Shown here: positions 23,944 to 32,130 of the stretch, piece by piece
Position numbering within the stretch: the stretch's first letter is position 1
How the letters are laid out: every line of letters starts with the position of its first letter
Source of the DNA: an uncultured Adlercreutzia sp.
Lineage (GTDB): Bacteria; Actinomycetota; Coriobacteriia; Coriobacteriales; Eggerthellaceae
DNA: 59,601 bases
Direction: 5' to 3'
Assembly (NCBI RefSeq): GCF_958431955.1
Contig: NZ_CAUASN010000018.1
Coordinates: 1-59,601, forward strand
Translations under genes and position numbers: made by a program
Notes under the pieces: model-generated
The model's input: the letters and a program-made list of their open reading frames with translations, nothing else
Told to the model about the DNA's origin: nothing
The model's database searches: none

Positions 23944-24387
23944 TCAGTCCGCGGCTGTCGCCGCTTCCAACAGTATATCCATCGCGCGCAGGTAGCCTTC
24001 CTTCCCCAAGCCCTTCACCTGGGCCACGCAGGCCGGCGCGATGACGGAGGTGCGGCGGAACTCCTCGCGCCGGTCGATGTCCGAGATATGGACCTCCACC
24101 ACCGGCACGCCGATGCACTCCACCGCGTCGTGCAGGGCGTAGGAGTAGTGGGTGTGGGCGCCGGGGTTGTACACGATGCCGTCATAGGTGCCCCGGGCCG
24201 CGTGCAGCCGGTCGATGAGCGCGCCCTCGTGGTTCGACTGGAAGCAGTCGACCGCAACGCCGCGATCGGCCCCGTAGGCCGCGACCATGGCCTCGATGTC
24301 GGCCAGGGTGTCCGAGCCGTAGATGGCCGGGTCGCGCACGCCGAGCATATTCAGGTTCGGCCCGTTCACAAGGAGGATCCTCTTCAC
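23944..24387 (-). CDS. aroQ: 3-dehydroquinate dehydratase, type II
   Basis: Dehydrates 3-dehydroquinate to 3-dehydroshikimate, step three of the shikimate pathway. The 147-aa protein has the type II fingerprints: VNGPNLNMLGVRDPAIYG with the catalytic Tyr, FQSNHEGALIDRLH, VYNPGAHTHYSYALHDA and VEVHISDIDRREEFRR. I start it at the GTG at 24387, which overlaps the aroB stop (GTGA) and has GGGAGG seven bases upstream; an ATG 15 bp earlier lies before that ribosome site. It is the last gene of aroC-aroK-aroB-aroQ. Confidence 0.95.
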   Translation of the reverse strand: MKRILLVNGPNLNMLGVRDPAIYGSDTLADIEAMVAAYGADRGVAVDCFQSNHEGALIDRLHAARGTYDGIVYNPGAHTHYSYALHDAVECIGVPVVEVHISDIDRREEFRRTSVIAPACVAQVKGLGKEGYLRAMDILLEAATAAD

Positions 24388-25493
24388 TTCGACGCCTCCC
24401 ACTGGCGCAGATGCTCCAGGATCACCTCGTCGGGCACGGCCGTAAGCTCCCAGTCGCCGATGTCACGCGGGATGACGAAGCGCACTTCCCCGGCGCGGGT
24501 CTTCTTGTCGCGCTTCATGGCGGCGAGCATCTCCTCGGCCGGCGCCGACCAGGGAAGGGCCGGAAGCCCGAGCGCGTCGAGCAGCTCGTCCTGAGCAGCC
24601 ACGAGCTCCTCGGAGGTGCCCGCCACCGCCACGCCGAGCCGCGCCGCGAAGCGCATGCCCTCGGCCACCGCCGCCCCGTGGGAGAACGTGCCGTAGCCCG
24701 CAAGCGCCTCTACGGCATGCCCCAGGGTGTGGCCGTAGTTCAGACACTCGCGCACCCCGCGGCTCTCCGTCTTGTCCTCGGCCACCACGTTGGCCTTGAA
24801 CACCACCGAACGCGCGATGGCCTCGGTCACCACGACCGGATCGCGCTCGGCGAGCGCCGGCGCGTGGTCGGTCATCCAGAAGAAGAACTCGTCGGAGTCG
24901 ATCACCGACGCCTTGGCGATCTCGGCGCAGCCGCAGGCCCATTCGCGCTCGTCCAGCGTGGCCAGCACCGAGGTGCACGCGCCCACGTAGGCCGGCTGCT
25001 TGAAGGTGCCCACGAGGTTCTTGCCCGCATCCAGGTTCACGCCGGTCTTACCCCCCACCGAGGAGTCCACCATGGCCAGAAGGGTGGTGGGCACCTGCAC
25101 GAAGGGGATGCCGCGCATATAGGTGGAGGCGACAAACCCGGACAGGTCCCCCACCACGCCGCCGCCGAGGGCCACCACGGCGCAGTCGCGGGTGAGCGAG
25201 AGCGCGGCCATGGCGTTCCACACCTCGCCGGCCACGGCGAGCGATTTCGCCTCCTCGCCGGCCGGCACCGTGATGTCGCTCACGCGGAAGCCCGCGGCCT
25301 TGAGCGACGCCTTAGCGGCCTCCAGGTACAGCGGACCCACGTTCGCGTCGGTGATGACGAGCAGGCGCGGCGCATCGGCCACGCCGGGCAGCTTCTTGAG
25401 CGAGGCCCCCAAGCCCTCGAGCACCGTCGTGCCGATGCGCACGTCGTAGGGCGCTTCCCCGGGAATGTTGACGACTATCTTCGTTGCGGGCAT
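24384..25493 (-). CDS. aroB: 3-dehydroquinate synthase
   Basis: Converts DAHP to 3-dehydroquinate, using NAD and a divalent metal. The product is 369 aa, the normal size. It shows the NAD-binding GGGVVGDLSGFVASTYMRG, PTTLLAMVDSSVGGKTGVN, KQPAYV, and the metal-site LNYGHTLGHAVEAL and FSHGAAVAEGM. AAGGAGGGT lies before the ATG, inside the end of aroK, which it overlaps by 19 bp. Its 3' end overlaps aroQ by 4 bp. Confidence 0.97.
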   Translation of the reverse strand: MPATKIVVNIPGEAPYDVRIGTTVLEGLGASLKKLPGVADAPRLLVITDANVGPLYLEAAKASLKAAGFRVSDITVPAGEEAKSLAVAGEVWNAMAALSLTRDCAVVALGGGVVGDLSGFVASTYMRGIPFVQVPTTLLAMVDSSVGGKTGVNLDAGKNLVGTFKQPAYVGACTSVLATLDEREWACGCAEIAKASVIDSDEFFFWMTDHAPALAERDPVVVTEAIARSVVFKANVVAEDKTESRGVRECLNYGHTLGHAVEALAGYGTFSHGAAVAEGMRFAARLGVAVAGTSEELVAAQDELLDALGLPALPWSAPAEEMLAAMKRDKKTRAGEVRFVIPRDIGDWELTAVPDEVILEHLRQWEASK

Positions 25494-26017
25494 AAGATAC
25501 CCTCCTTCTCCAAGATGCGCTGCACGTCGCGCGCGATGGCCGGCACCGAGCGGCCGGCCGTGCTCACGGTGGCATCGGCCACCGCCTCGTACAGGGGCAG
25601 CCGCTCCGCGCAGCGGGCGCGGGCCGCCTCCAAGTTCTGGAACAGGGGCCGGGTGGACGTGTCGCTGATGCGGCTCGCGGCCTCGTCGGCGGTCACCTCC
25701 AGATACACCACGAAGCCGCCCTCGCGGAACACCTCGTGGTTCTCGGGCGTGACCACCACCCCGCCGCCGCAGGACACGAGCATGGGGTTCTCCGCCGCGG
25801 CCAGCTCGCGCAACACGTCGGTCTCCACGGCGCGGAAGCCCTCCTCGCCGGAGGCGGCGAAGATGTCCTTCACCTTCTTGCCCTCGCGCCGCTCGATGTA
25901 GGTGTCCATGTCCACCGAGGCCACGCCGCAGGTGCGGGCCAAGCGCCGCGCCACCGAGGTCTTGCCGGCGCCCATGAAGCCCACGAAGAACACCGGGCGC
26001 GAAAGTTCCGCCGCCAT
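25475..26017 (-). CDS. aroK: Shikimate kinase
   Basis: Phosphorylates shikimate with ATP. The 180-aa protein has the P-loop GFMGAGKTS (13-21), the shikimate-binding DMDTYIERREGKKVKDIF, SCGGGVVV, and a lid region with RPLFQN. I use the ATG at 26017, one base after the aroC stop; the longer frame upstream is aroC in another phase. It overlaps aroB by 19 bp. Confidence 0.94.
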   Translation of the reverse strand: MAAELSRPVFFVGFMGAGKTSVARRLARTCGVASVDMDTYIERREGKKVKDIFAASGEEGFRAVETDVLRELAAAENPMLVSCGGGVVVTPENHEVFREGGFVVYLEVTADEAASRISDTSTRPLFQNLEAARARCAERLPLYEAVADATVSTAGRSVPAIARDVQRILEKEGILCPQRR

Positions 26018-26018
26018 G

Positions 26019-27185
26019 CTAGCGCCCCATGGTGCGCAGACGCTGCTTGTAGGCCTTGATGGACGCCTTGATGTCGGCCATGCACGTGTCGCCGAAGGCC
26101 TCCAGGTAGGCGTTGGCCAGCGCGAAGGCCACCTCGCCCTCGGCCACCACGGCCGCCGCCGGCACCGCGCACACATCCGAGCGCTCCTTGGACGCCTCTT
26201 CCACATCGAGCGTGTCCAGGTTCACCGTCTGCAAGGGCTGCATGAGGGTGGGAATGGGCTTCATGGCCGCCGTCACGATAAGCGGCATGCCGCTCGTCAT
26301 GCCGCCCTCCAGGCCCCCCGTGTTGTTCGAGGCGCGGATGAAGTCGCAGCCCTCCAGCAGGATGGGATCGTGCACCTGGCTGCCGGGACGGGCCGCCGCC
26401 TCGAAGCCCAGGCCGAATTCCACGCCCTTGATGGCGGGAATGGAGAAGAGCGCCGCGCCGATGCGCGAGGTGAGGCGGTCGGAGCCGGTGGCGTAGGTGC
26501 CGAGCCCCGGCACGAGCCCCGTGGCCACGATGCGGAAGGTGCCGCCCAAGCTCTCGCCGTCGGACTTCGCCCGGTCGATGGCCTTCTTCATGGCCACCGT
26601 GGCCTTCGCGTCGGGGCAGCGCATCTCCGAGAGCTCTATGTCGAGCGGCTTGTGCTCGGCGGCGTCGGCCATGGACTCCTCGGCCATGGCGGCATCCCCC
26701 ACCGACACCACGTAGCTCATGATGTCCACGCCCAGCTCGGCGAGGAATTCCCGCGCGATGCCGGCCGCGGCCACCCGGGCCGCGGTCTCGCGGGCGCTCG
26801 CGCGCTCCAAGATGTTGCGGCAGTCGTCGGTGTTCGTGCGCAGGGCGCCCACCAGGTCGGCGTGGCCCGGGCGCGGCGTGACCTCGCGCACCAGATCGGA
26901 CGGGGCGCTCCCGAAGGCGGCCATGCGCTCGGTCCAGTTCTCCCAGTCGCGGTTGCGCACGGTAAGGGCGATGGGACTGCCGATGGTGCGGCCGAAGCGG
27001 ATGCCGCTCGTCACGCGCACCTTGTCCTTCTCGATGGCCATGCGGCCGCCGCGGCCGTAGCCGGCCTGGCGGCGCGCCAAATCGGCGTTGATGTGCTCCT
27101 CGGATACGGGAAGGCCCGCCGGCACGCCGGTCACGATGGCCGTGAGCTCCGGCCCGTGGCTCTCGCCCGCTGTGATGTATTCCAT
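26019..27185 (-). CDS. aroC: Chorismate synthase
   Basis: Last step of the shikimate pathway, converting EPSP to chorismate with reduced FMN. The product is 388 aa. Signatures are GESHGPELTAIVTGVPAGL, RRQAGYGRGGRMAIEKD, GRTIGSPIALTVRNRD and, near the end, a Gly-rich NTGGLEGGMTSGMPL. It starts at the ATG at 27185. It is the first gene of the four-gene aro operon. A -10-like TACAAT lies 60 bp upstream. Confidence 0.96.
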   Translation of the reverse strand: MEYITAGESHGPELTAIVTGVPAGLPVSEEHINADLARRQAGYGRGGRMAIEKDKVRVTSGIRFGRTIGSPIALTVRNRDWENWTERMAAFGSAPSDLVREVTPRPGHADLVGALRTNTDDCRNILERASARETAARVAAAGIAREFLAELGVDIMSYVVSVGDAAMAEESMADAAEHKPLDIELSEMRCPDAKATVAMKKAIDRAKSDGESLGGTFRIVATGLVPGLGTYATGSDRLTSRIGAALFSIPAIKGVEFGLGFEAAARPGSQVHDPILLEGCDFIRASNNTGGLEGGMTSGMPLIVTAAMKPIPTLMQPLQTVNLDTLDVEEASKERSDVCAVPAAAVVAEGEVAFALANAYLEAFGDTCMADIKASIKAYKQRLRTMGR

Positions 27186-27244
27186 GGTGGACGCTTTCTC
27201 ATGGCGCGGCGCTCCAAAAGGCCGCGCAATCGGTACAACGCCCT

Positions 27245-27250
27245 ATTGTA
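27245..27250 (-). promoter_or_regulatory. -10 element upstream of aroC
   Basis: TACAAT on the minus strand, followed by AGGGCG. The identical 12-mer TACAATAGGGCG lies upstream of the tsaB-rimI-tsaD gene. A clear -35 is not seen. Confidence 0.45.
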
Positions 27251-27329
27251 GCGCAGTCGGAGCCGCGCGCCGCCGCAGGCTCGCAAACCCGCAGCGGCCC
27301 GAACCCGAACGGCGCGTTTTCCCTCGCCG

Positions 27330-28769
27330 CTAGAATGCGGCGTTGCCGACGGTGCGGGGATGGGGAATCACGTCGCGGATGTTGCTCACGCCGGTCAGGT
27401 ACATCACCATGCGCTCGAAGCCGAGGCCGAAGCCGGCATGGGAGCAGGTGCCGAAGCGGCGCAGGTCCAGGTAGGCCCGATAATCCTCCGCATCCATGCC
27501 CAGCTCCTCGATGCGGCGCTCGAGCACCTCCAGGCGCTCCTCGCGCTGGGAGCCGCCCACGATCTCGCCGATGCCCGGCACCAGGCAGTCCATGGCCGCC
27601 ACCGTGCGCCCGTCGTCGTTCAGGCGCATGTAGAACGCCTTGATGGCCGCCGGGTAGTCGGTCACGAAGGTGGGGCAGCGGAAATGCTCCTCGGTCAGGT
27701 AGCGCTCATGCTCGGTTTGCAGGTCGATGCCCCATTCCACCGGGAACTCGAAGGCGTGCCCGGCCTCTTGGGCCGCCAGCAGGATGTCTATCGCCTCGGT
27801 GTAGGTGATGCGGGCGAAATCGGAGCCGGCCACATGGCGCAGGCGCTCGAGCAGCCCCTTGTCCACGAACTTGTTGAGCATGGCCAGCTCGTCGGGGCAG
27901 CGTTCCATCACGTCTTCGATCACGTACTTGAGCATGGCCTCGGCCACATCCATGTCGTCGTTAAGGTCGGCGAAGGCCATCTCCGGCTCCACCATCCAGA
28001 ACTCGGCGGCATGGCGGGCGGTGTTGGAGTTCTCCGCGCGGAACGTCGGCCCGAAGGTGTACACGTCCCCGAAGGCCATGGCGAAGTTCTCGGCGTTCAG
28101 CTGGCCCGATACCGTCAGCGACGCCGCCTCCCCGAAGAAGTCCTGGCTCCAGTCGGTCTCGCCGGCCACCAGCGCGCCCCCGCTCGCGGCGGCCGCCTCC
28201 TCGCTCACGCGCGGGGCGTGCGCCGGATCGAAGGTGGTCACGCGGAACATCTCGCCGGCCCCCTCGCAGTCGCTGGCCGTGATGACGGGCGTGTGCACGT
28301 AGACGAACCCGCGATCCTGGAAGAAGCGGTGAATGGAGGCCGCGGCCACCGAGCGGACGCGGAACACCGCGCGGAACAGGTTGGTGCGCGGGCGCAGATG
28401 CTGCTGGGTGCGCAGGAACTCCACCGTCGCGCGCTTCTTCTGGAGCGGGTAATCGGGAGCCGAGGGACCTTCGACGCGTATCTCGGCGGCCGCCAGCTCG
28501 AAGGGCTGGGGCGCGTCGGGGGTCAGGCGCAGAACGCCGGTGGCCACGAGCGCCGCCGACACGTTCTGGTGGGCGATCTCGTCGTAGTTGGCCAGCGCCT
28601 CGCGCTCCATGACGATTTGCAGATCCTTAAAGCAGCTGCCGTCGTTCAAGGTGACGAAGCCGAAGTTCTTCATATCGCGGACGGATTTGACCCAGCCGGC
28701 GACGGTGACGCGCTCGCCGTCGAAGCGGTCGGCGTCGGCGTACAGCTGGGCGATCTTGATGCGATCCAT
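27330..28769 (-). CDS. asnS: Asparaginyl-tRNA synthetase
   Basis: Charges tRNA-Asn. The 479-aa class IIb synthetase has an N-terminal OB fold (RVTVAGWVKSVRDMKNFGFVTLNDGS) and the catalytic core with FGPTFRAENSNTARHAAEFWMVEPEM (motif 2 region, with the Asn-specific ARH) and motif 3 GFGLGFERMVMYLTG. It begins at the ATG at 28769 after AAGGAGAGC. It stands between aroE and aroC with gaps of 112 and 144 bp, so it is probably its own transcript; a TATGAT -10 lies at 28814-28819 on the minus strand. Confidence 0.96.
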   Translation of the reverse strand: MDRIKIAQLYADADRFDGERVTVAGWVKSVRDMKNFGFVTLNDGSCFKDLQIVMEREALANYDEIAHQNVSAALVATGVLRLTPDAPQPFELAAAEIRVEGPSAPDYPLQKKRATVEFLRTQQHLRPRTNLFRAVFRVRSVAAASIHRFFQDRGFVYVHTPVITASDCEGAGEMFRVTTFDPAHAPRVSEEAAAASGGALVAGETDWSQDFFGEAASLTVSGQLNAENFAMAFGDVYTFGPTFRAENSNTARHAAEFWMVEPEMAFADLNDDMDVAEAMLKYVIEDVMERCPDELAMLNKFVDKGLLERLRHVAGSDFARITYTEAIDILLAAQEAGHAFEFPVEWGIDLQTEHERYLTEEHFRCPTFVTDYPAAIKAFYMRLNDDGRTVAAMDCLVPGIGEIVGGSQREERLEVLERRIEELGMDAEDYRAYLDLRRFGTCSHAGFGLGFERMVMYLTGVSNIRDVIPHPRTVGNAAF

Positions 28770-28813
28770 GGGGCGCTCTCCTTCAGAATCGAAGACGTTT
28801 TCTGCCGGCACCC

Positions 28814-28819
28814 ATCATA
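28814..28819 (-). promoter_or_regulatory. -10 element upstream of asnS
   Basis: TATGAT on the minus strand, 44 bp before the asnS ATG. No clear -35 is visible. Confidence 0.35.
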
Positions 28820-28881
28820 GCAGGACGCGGCCCGAGCGGCCACGGAAGGCGAGGCGATCCCCGCCGGCGCCGGTGCGGCGA

Positions 28882-29814
28882 TCAGCTAAGGTCGAATCCC
28901 GCGGCGGCGGCCATGATGGCGAACAGCTCGTCCTCGGGGATGTCGAGGGCGCCTTCCCCGGTGATGTCCCGCAGGATGTTCACCGTCACCACCGCCTGGC
29001 CCACGAGCATGCCGGCGCCGTCGAAGAAGGTGCACCCGGCAGCGCGGGCCGCCTGCGCGAGGGCCGTCTCGCCGTGGCCGTACACCACGTCGAATACCGT
29101 CTGGCCCGCAGAGAGCAGGCTCGTATCGAAGGGCGCGCCATCGCCGGCGCTCATGCCGAGCGGCGTGGCGTCGATGATGATATCAGCCGCGGCGAGGGCC
29201 CGGCGCGATGTGTCGTAGCTGCCGAACTTGAACGCCACCTTCTCGTACACCTGCGCAAAGCTCAGGTGACCCTCCTTGGCGGCGGGCATATCCACCGTGC
29301 GCCCGATCATGGCCCCCAGCTCGTCGGCGTAGGCGCGCATGACCTTCTGGGCCCGAGCCTTGTCGCGGCCGAGCAGCACCACCTCGGCCGGCCCCGCCTG
29401 GGCCACGGCGTGCAGGATGGACAGCGCCGTGGGACCGGTGCCGCACACGACCACCGACTTCTTGCGGAAGCGCACCCCGGCGCGCTCCAGGTAGGCCACA
29501 CATCCCTGGCCGTCGGTGTTGTAGGCGATGAGCGCTCCGCCATGGTTCACGAGCACGTTGGCGCCGTGGGCGAGCTGGGCCGAGGCCGCCTTCACATCGG
29601 CGGCGGCAAAGGCCTCGGGCTTGTAGGGCGTGGTGATGTTAAGGGAGAGGAACTCCCGCGCGGCCAAAAACGCCTCGGCTTCGGCCGCCGTGGGCAGATC
29701 GCGCGCGCCGTAGACCCAGGGAAGGCCCGCCTTCTCGTACACGGCGTTGTACATGACCGGCGACTTCGAGTGCCCGATGGGATGCCCCAAAATGTACAGA
29801 TGCTGCTCGGTCAC
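28882..29814 (-). CDS. aroE: Shikimate dehydrogenase
   Basis: NADP-dependent reduction of 3-dehydroshikimate to shikimate. The 310-aa protein is slightly long for the family. The substrate site is intact: GHPIGHSKSP, NITTPYK (catalytic Lys) and AYNTDGQG (catalytic Asp). The nucleotide fold has VVVCGTGPTALSILHAV, and GMLVGQAVVTV is near the C-terminus. It starts with GTG at 29814, overlapping the yqeG stop by 4 bp (GTGA). Confidence 0.94.
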   Translation of the reverse strand: MTEQHLYILGHPIGHSKSPVMYNAVYEKAGLPWVYGARDLPTAAEAEAFLAAREFLSLNITTPYKPEAFAAADVKAASAQLAHGANVLVNHGGALIAYNTDGQGCVAYLERAGVRFRKKSVVVCGTGPTALSILHAVAQAGPAEVVLLGRDKARAQKVMRAYADELGAMIGRTVDMPAAKEGHLSFAQVYEKVAFKFGSYDTSRRALAAADIIIDATPLGMSAGDGAPFDTSLLSAGQTVFDVVYGHGETALAQAARAAGCTFFDGAGMLVGQAVVTVNILRDITGEGALDIPEDELFAIMAAAAGFDLS

Positions 29815-30344
29815 GGCCGCTCTCCTTCCGTCTTCTGCATGTTCACCGCCGGCTCCGGCACTCTATCTCCCAGAATGACCCGCTCCACGTTGCGCAGAAG
29901 CAGTGTGTGGGGCAGATCCTGCTCCACAAGCGGCTGCAGCATGTAGGCGGGAAGGCCGGCCGCATGGGCCCCGAGCACGTCGGTGGCCAGCTGGTCGCCC
30001 ACCACCACCGCGTTCTTCCGCCCGGCGCCGATCTTCCTCATGGCCGCCAAAAACGCGAAGGGCAGGGGCTTCATGGCCTTCGCCACGATGGGCATCTCCA
30101 GCTCGCCGGCGAACTGGTACACGTCGGCATGCCAGTTGTTCGACACGAGGCAGAACTCAACGCCGGCCGTGCGGGCGCGGCCGAGCCACAGCCCCACGTC
30201 GCGCGGGACGCTGTGGGTGTCGCGGGCGCGGACGGTGTTGTCGATGTCGAGCAGCACGTTCGTCAGACCGCGATCGAGAAGATCGGCCTGGATGTCGATG
30301 CTCGTGATGCGCGAGAAGTAGCGGTCGGGGGTGAGCAGGGCCAT
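29811..30344 (-). CDS. YqeG family HAD IIIA-type phosphatase
   Basis: A 177-aa HAD-superfamily protein. Motif I is LLDIDNTV, motif II CLVSNN, a lysine lies in MKPLPFAF, and motif III is VVVGDQLATDVLGAHAAG. YqeG-like proteins in Gram-positives are encoded next to shikimate or ribosome-assembly genes; the substrate is not certain, though phosphatidylglycerophosphate has been shown for relatives (GEP4-type). No membrane segment is seen. It is translationally coupled to aroE. Confidence 0.85.
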   Translation of the reverse strand: MALLTPDRYFSRITSIDIQADLLDRGLTNVLLDIDNTVRARDTHSVPRDVGLWLGRARTAGVEFCLVSNNWHADVYQFAGELEMPIVAKAMKPLPFAFLAAMRKIGAGRKNAVVVGDQLATDVLGAHAAGLPAYMLQPLVEQDLPHTLLLRNVERVILGDRVPEPAVNMQKTEGERP

Positions 30345-30395
30345 GGTCGTCCTCAGGCGGAAGCGCCGAATCGCATGGGCGGCGAAGAGCGCGCC

Positions 30396-31604
30396 CTAGG
30401 CTTCCTCGGAGGAGCCGTCGCCCTCGTCGCCGTTGCCCGAGCCGTTGCCGGTATGGTCGGCGATGACCTGCTGGTGCTCCTCGTAGGTATCGCTGAAGAA
30501 GTGCTGCACCGCGCCGTCCTCGCCCGAGGTGAAGAAGAAGAACATGGCGCTCGTCTCAGCCGGCGCGCACACGGCCTCGAGGCTCGCCAGCCCCGGCGAG
30601 CAGATGGGCGTGGGCGGCAGGCCCTCGTTGGTATAGGTGCTGTAGGGGTCGTCGGCGTGCACCTCCTCGGCGGAGGGGTCGTGGCCCACGGCGTAGGCGG
30701 TGGTGGCGTCGGACTCCAGGTAGGGGCGCTCGGACGCCAGGCGGTTGTAGAACACGCCGGCCACCTCGGCCCGCACGGCGGGATCGTCGGAGGACTCCTT
30801 GGCCACGATGGAGGCCAAGGTGACGGTCTGGTAGAGGTTGAGCCCCTGGCCCTCGGGGTACTCGTAGGACAGGTTCGCGGTCTCGGCGGCGAACTGGCCG
30901 AGCATCATGCGCACGATGGCCGCGGCGTCGTCCTCGGCCGTCAGGCTGTAGGTCTTGGGGAAGAGGAAGCCCTCGAGGGAGTTGGTGCCCGCCGTCTCCA
31001 GGAAGGCGTAGTCGGCGGCGTACACGCTGGCGTCGGCGGACGCCGCGAGGAAGTCGTCGGCGCTCACGCGGCCGCCCGTGGCCTGGGCCACCAGGTCGGC
31101 CAGGGCCGCGCGGGTGATGTCCTCGGGCACCGTGAGCGTGTCGCCGGTGGAGGCGGGGCCCGCCATGATGAGGCGCACCAGCTGCTCGGGAGTGCTGCCG
31201 CCCTCGAAGGTGTAGGTGCCGGGAATGAGGGCCGCGGCCGCCTCGAGGCGCGTCACCTCGTTGGTGAAGTCCTGGGCCGAGGCGATGAGCCCCGCCTGCA
31301 CGAGCGCGTCGCCGATGGCCGTGGCGCTCTCGCCCTCGGCGATGGTCACGTTCACCGTCTCGCCGGGCGCGAGCAGCTCGGGAGCGGGGGTAGCGCAGGC
31401 GCGGAAGGCGAAGAAGCACACGGCCGCGATGATGACGAGGGCCACGACGCCCAGGAAGATGGCGGGCTTCGGATCGCGCTTGGGCATGATGGCGCTCGTG
31501 TCGTAGGTGCGGAACTCCCGATCGCCCTTGGCATGGGCCGCGCGGGCCGCGTGGGTGGGGCGCGAGGAGTAGGTGACCGTCTTCTTGTGCAGAGCCACGG
31601 GCAT
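30396..31604 (-). CDS. mltG: Endolytic murein transglycosylase
   Basis: Cuts nascent glycan strands at the membrane and so sets chain ends in peptidoglycan. The 402-aa protein has a 47-residue cytoplasmic N-terminus, one membrane helix (about 48-66), a LysM-like region (VNVTIAEGESATAIGDALVQAGL), and the YceG domain with SLEGFLFPKTY, LASIVAKESSDDPAVRAEVAG (catalytic Glu) and ESDATTAYAVG. A Gly/Asn/Asp/Glu-rich tail of about 20 residues is unusual. The ATG follows AGAAAGGC. It lies between ruvX and yqeG. Confidence 0.93.
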   Translation of the reverse strand: MPVALHKKTVTYSSRPTHAARAAHAKGDREFRTYDTSAIMPKRDPKPAIFLGVVALVIIAAVCFFAFRACATPAPELLAPGETVNVTIAEGESATAIGDALVQAGLIASAQDFTNEVTRLEAAAALIPGTYTFEGGSTPEQLVRLIMAGPASTGDTLTVPEDITRAALADLVAQATGGRVSADDFLAASADASVYAADYAFLETAGTNSLEGFLFPKTYSLTAEDDAAAIVRMMLGQFAAETANLSYEYPEGQGLNLYQTVTLASIVAKESSDDPAVRAEVAGVFYNRLASERPYLESDATTAYAVGHDPSAEEVHADDPYSTYTNEGLPPTPICSPGLASLEAVCAPAETSAMFFFFTSGEDGAVQHFFSDTYEEHQQVIADHTGNGSGNGDEGDGSSEEA

Positions 31605-31680
31605 GCCTTTCTCTATGGCCTTCGCAGATCGGACGCGGGCACGACACGGGCAGGAGCCCCTCCGAAGGGCGCGGCCTCCC

Positions 31681-32097
31681 CTAGCCGCGGGCGCGCTCGT
31701 CGAGCCACGATTGCAGGAACAAACTCGCGGCTATCATATCGACTTTTCCGCGCATATCGCGCTCGGAGCAGCCCTTTTCACGCAAACTCCGCTTGGCCTC
31801 GGCCGAGCTGAGGCGCTCGTCGGCGAAGACGTGGGGAAGGCCGCACGCGGAGGCGATCCGGGCGGCCGCCCCGCGGATGCGAACGGCCTGGGGGCCCTCC
31901 TCGCCGGAGAGCGTGCGCGGAAGGCCGCACACGAGCAGCTCGGGCTCCCAGTCCTCCAGCACGCGGCGGAACGCCTTGCCGTGGGCGAGCACGTCGGGGG
32001 CGGGCAGCACGCACACGGGACTTGCCACCCGCTCGCCGGGGTCGCTCACGGCCACCCCCACGCGCACCTCCCCGATATCGAGCGCCATCACGCGCAC
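31681..32097 (-). CDS. ruvX: Pre-16S rRNA nuclease / Holliday junction resolvase-like YqgF
   Basis: A 138-aa RNase H-like nuclease. Family motifs are MALDIGEVRVGVAVSD (first catalytic Asp; usually DxGxxRIG), LLVCGLPRTLSGEEG, FADERLSSAEAKRSL and KVDMIAASLFLQSWLD. YqgF proteins process the 5' end of 16S rRNA in E. coli. The start is the GTG at 32097 after AAAGGAGGT; a second GTG and an ATG follow within 9 bp. It sits upstream of mltG, a common arrangement after alaS in Gram-positives, though here xpaC and telA intervene. Confidence 0.9.
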   Translation of the reverse strand: MRVMALDIGEVRVGVAVSDPGERVASPVCVLPAPDVLAHGKAFRRVLEDWEPELLVCGLPRTLSGEEGPQAVRIRGAAARIASACGLPHVFADERLSSAEAKRSLREKGCSERDMRGKVDMIAASLFLQSWLDERARG

Positions 32098-32130
32098 GGC
32101 ACACCTCCTTTCCGAGCGCGGACGGGCGCG

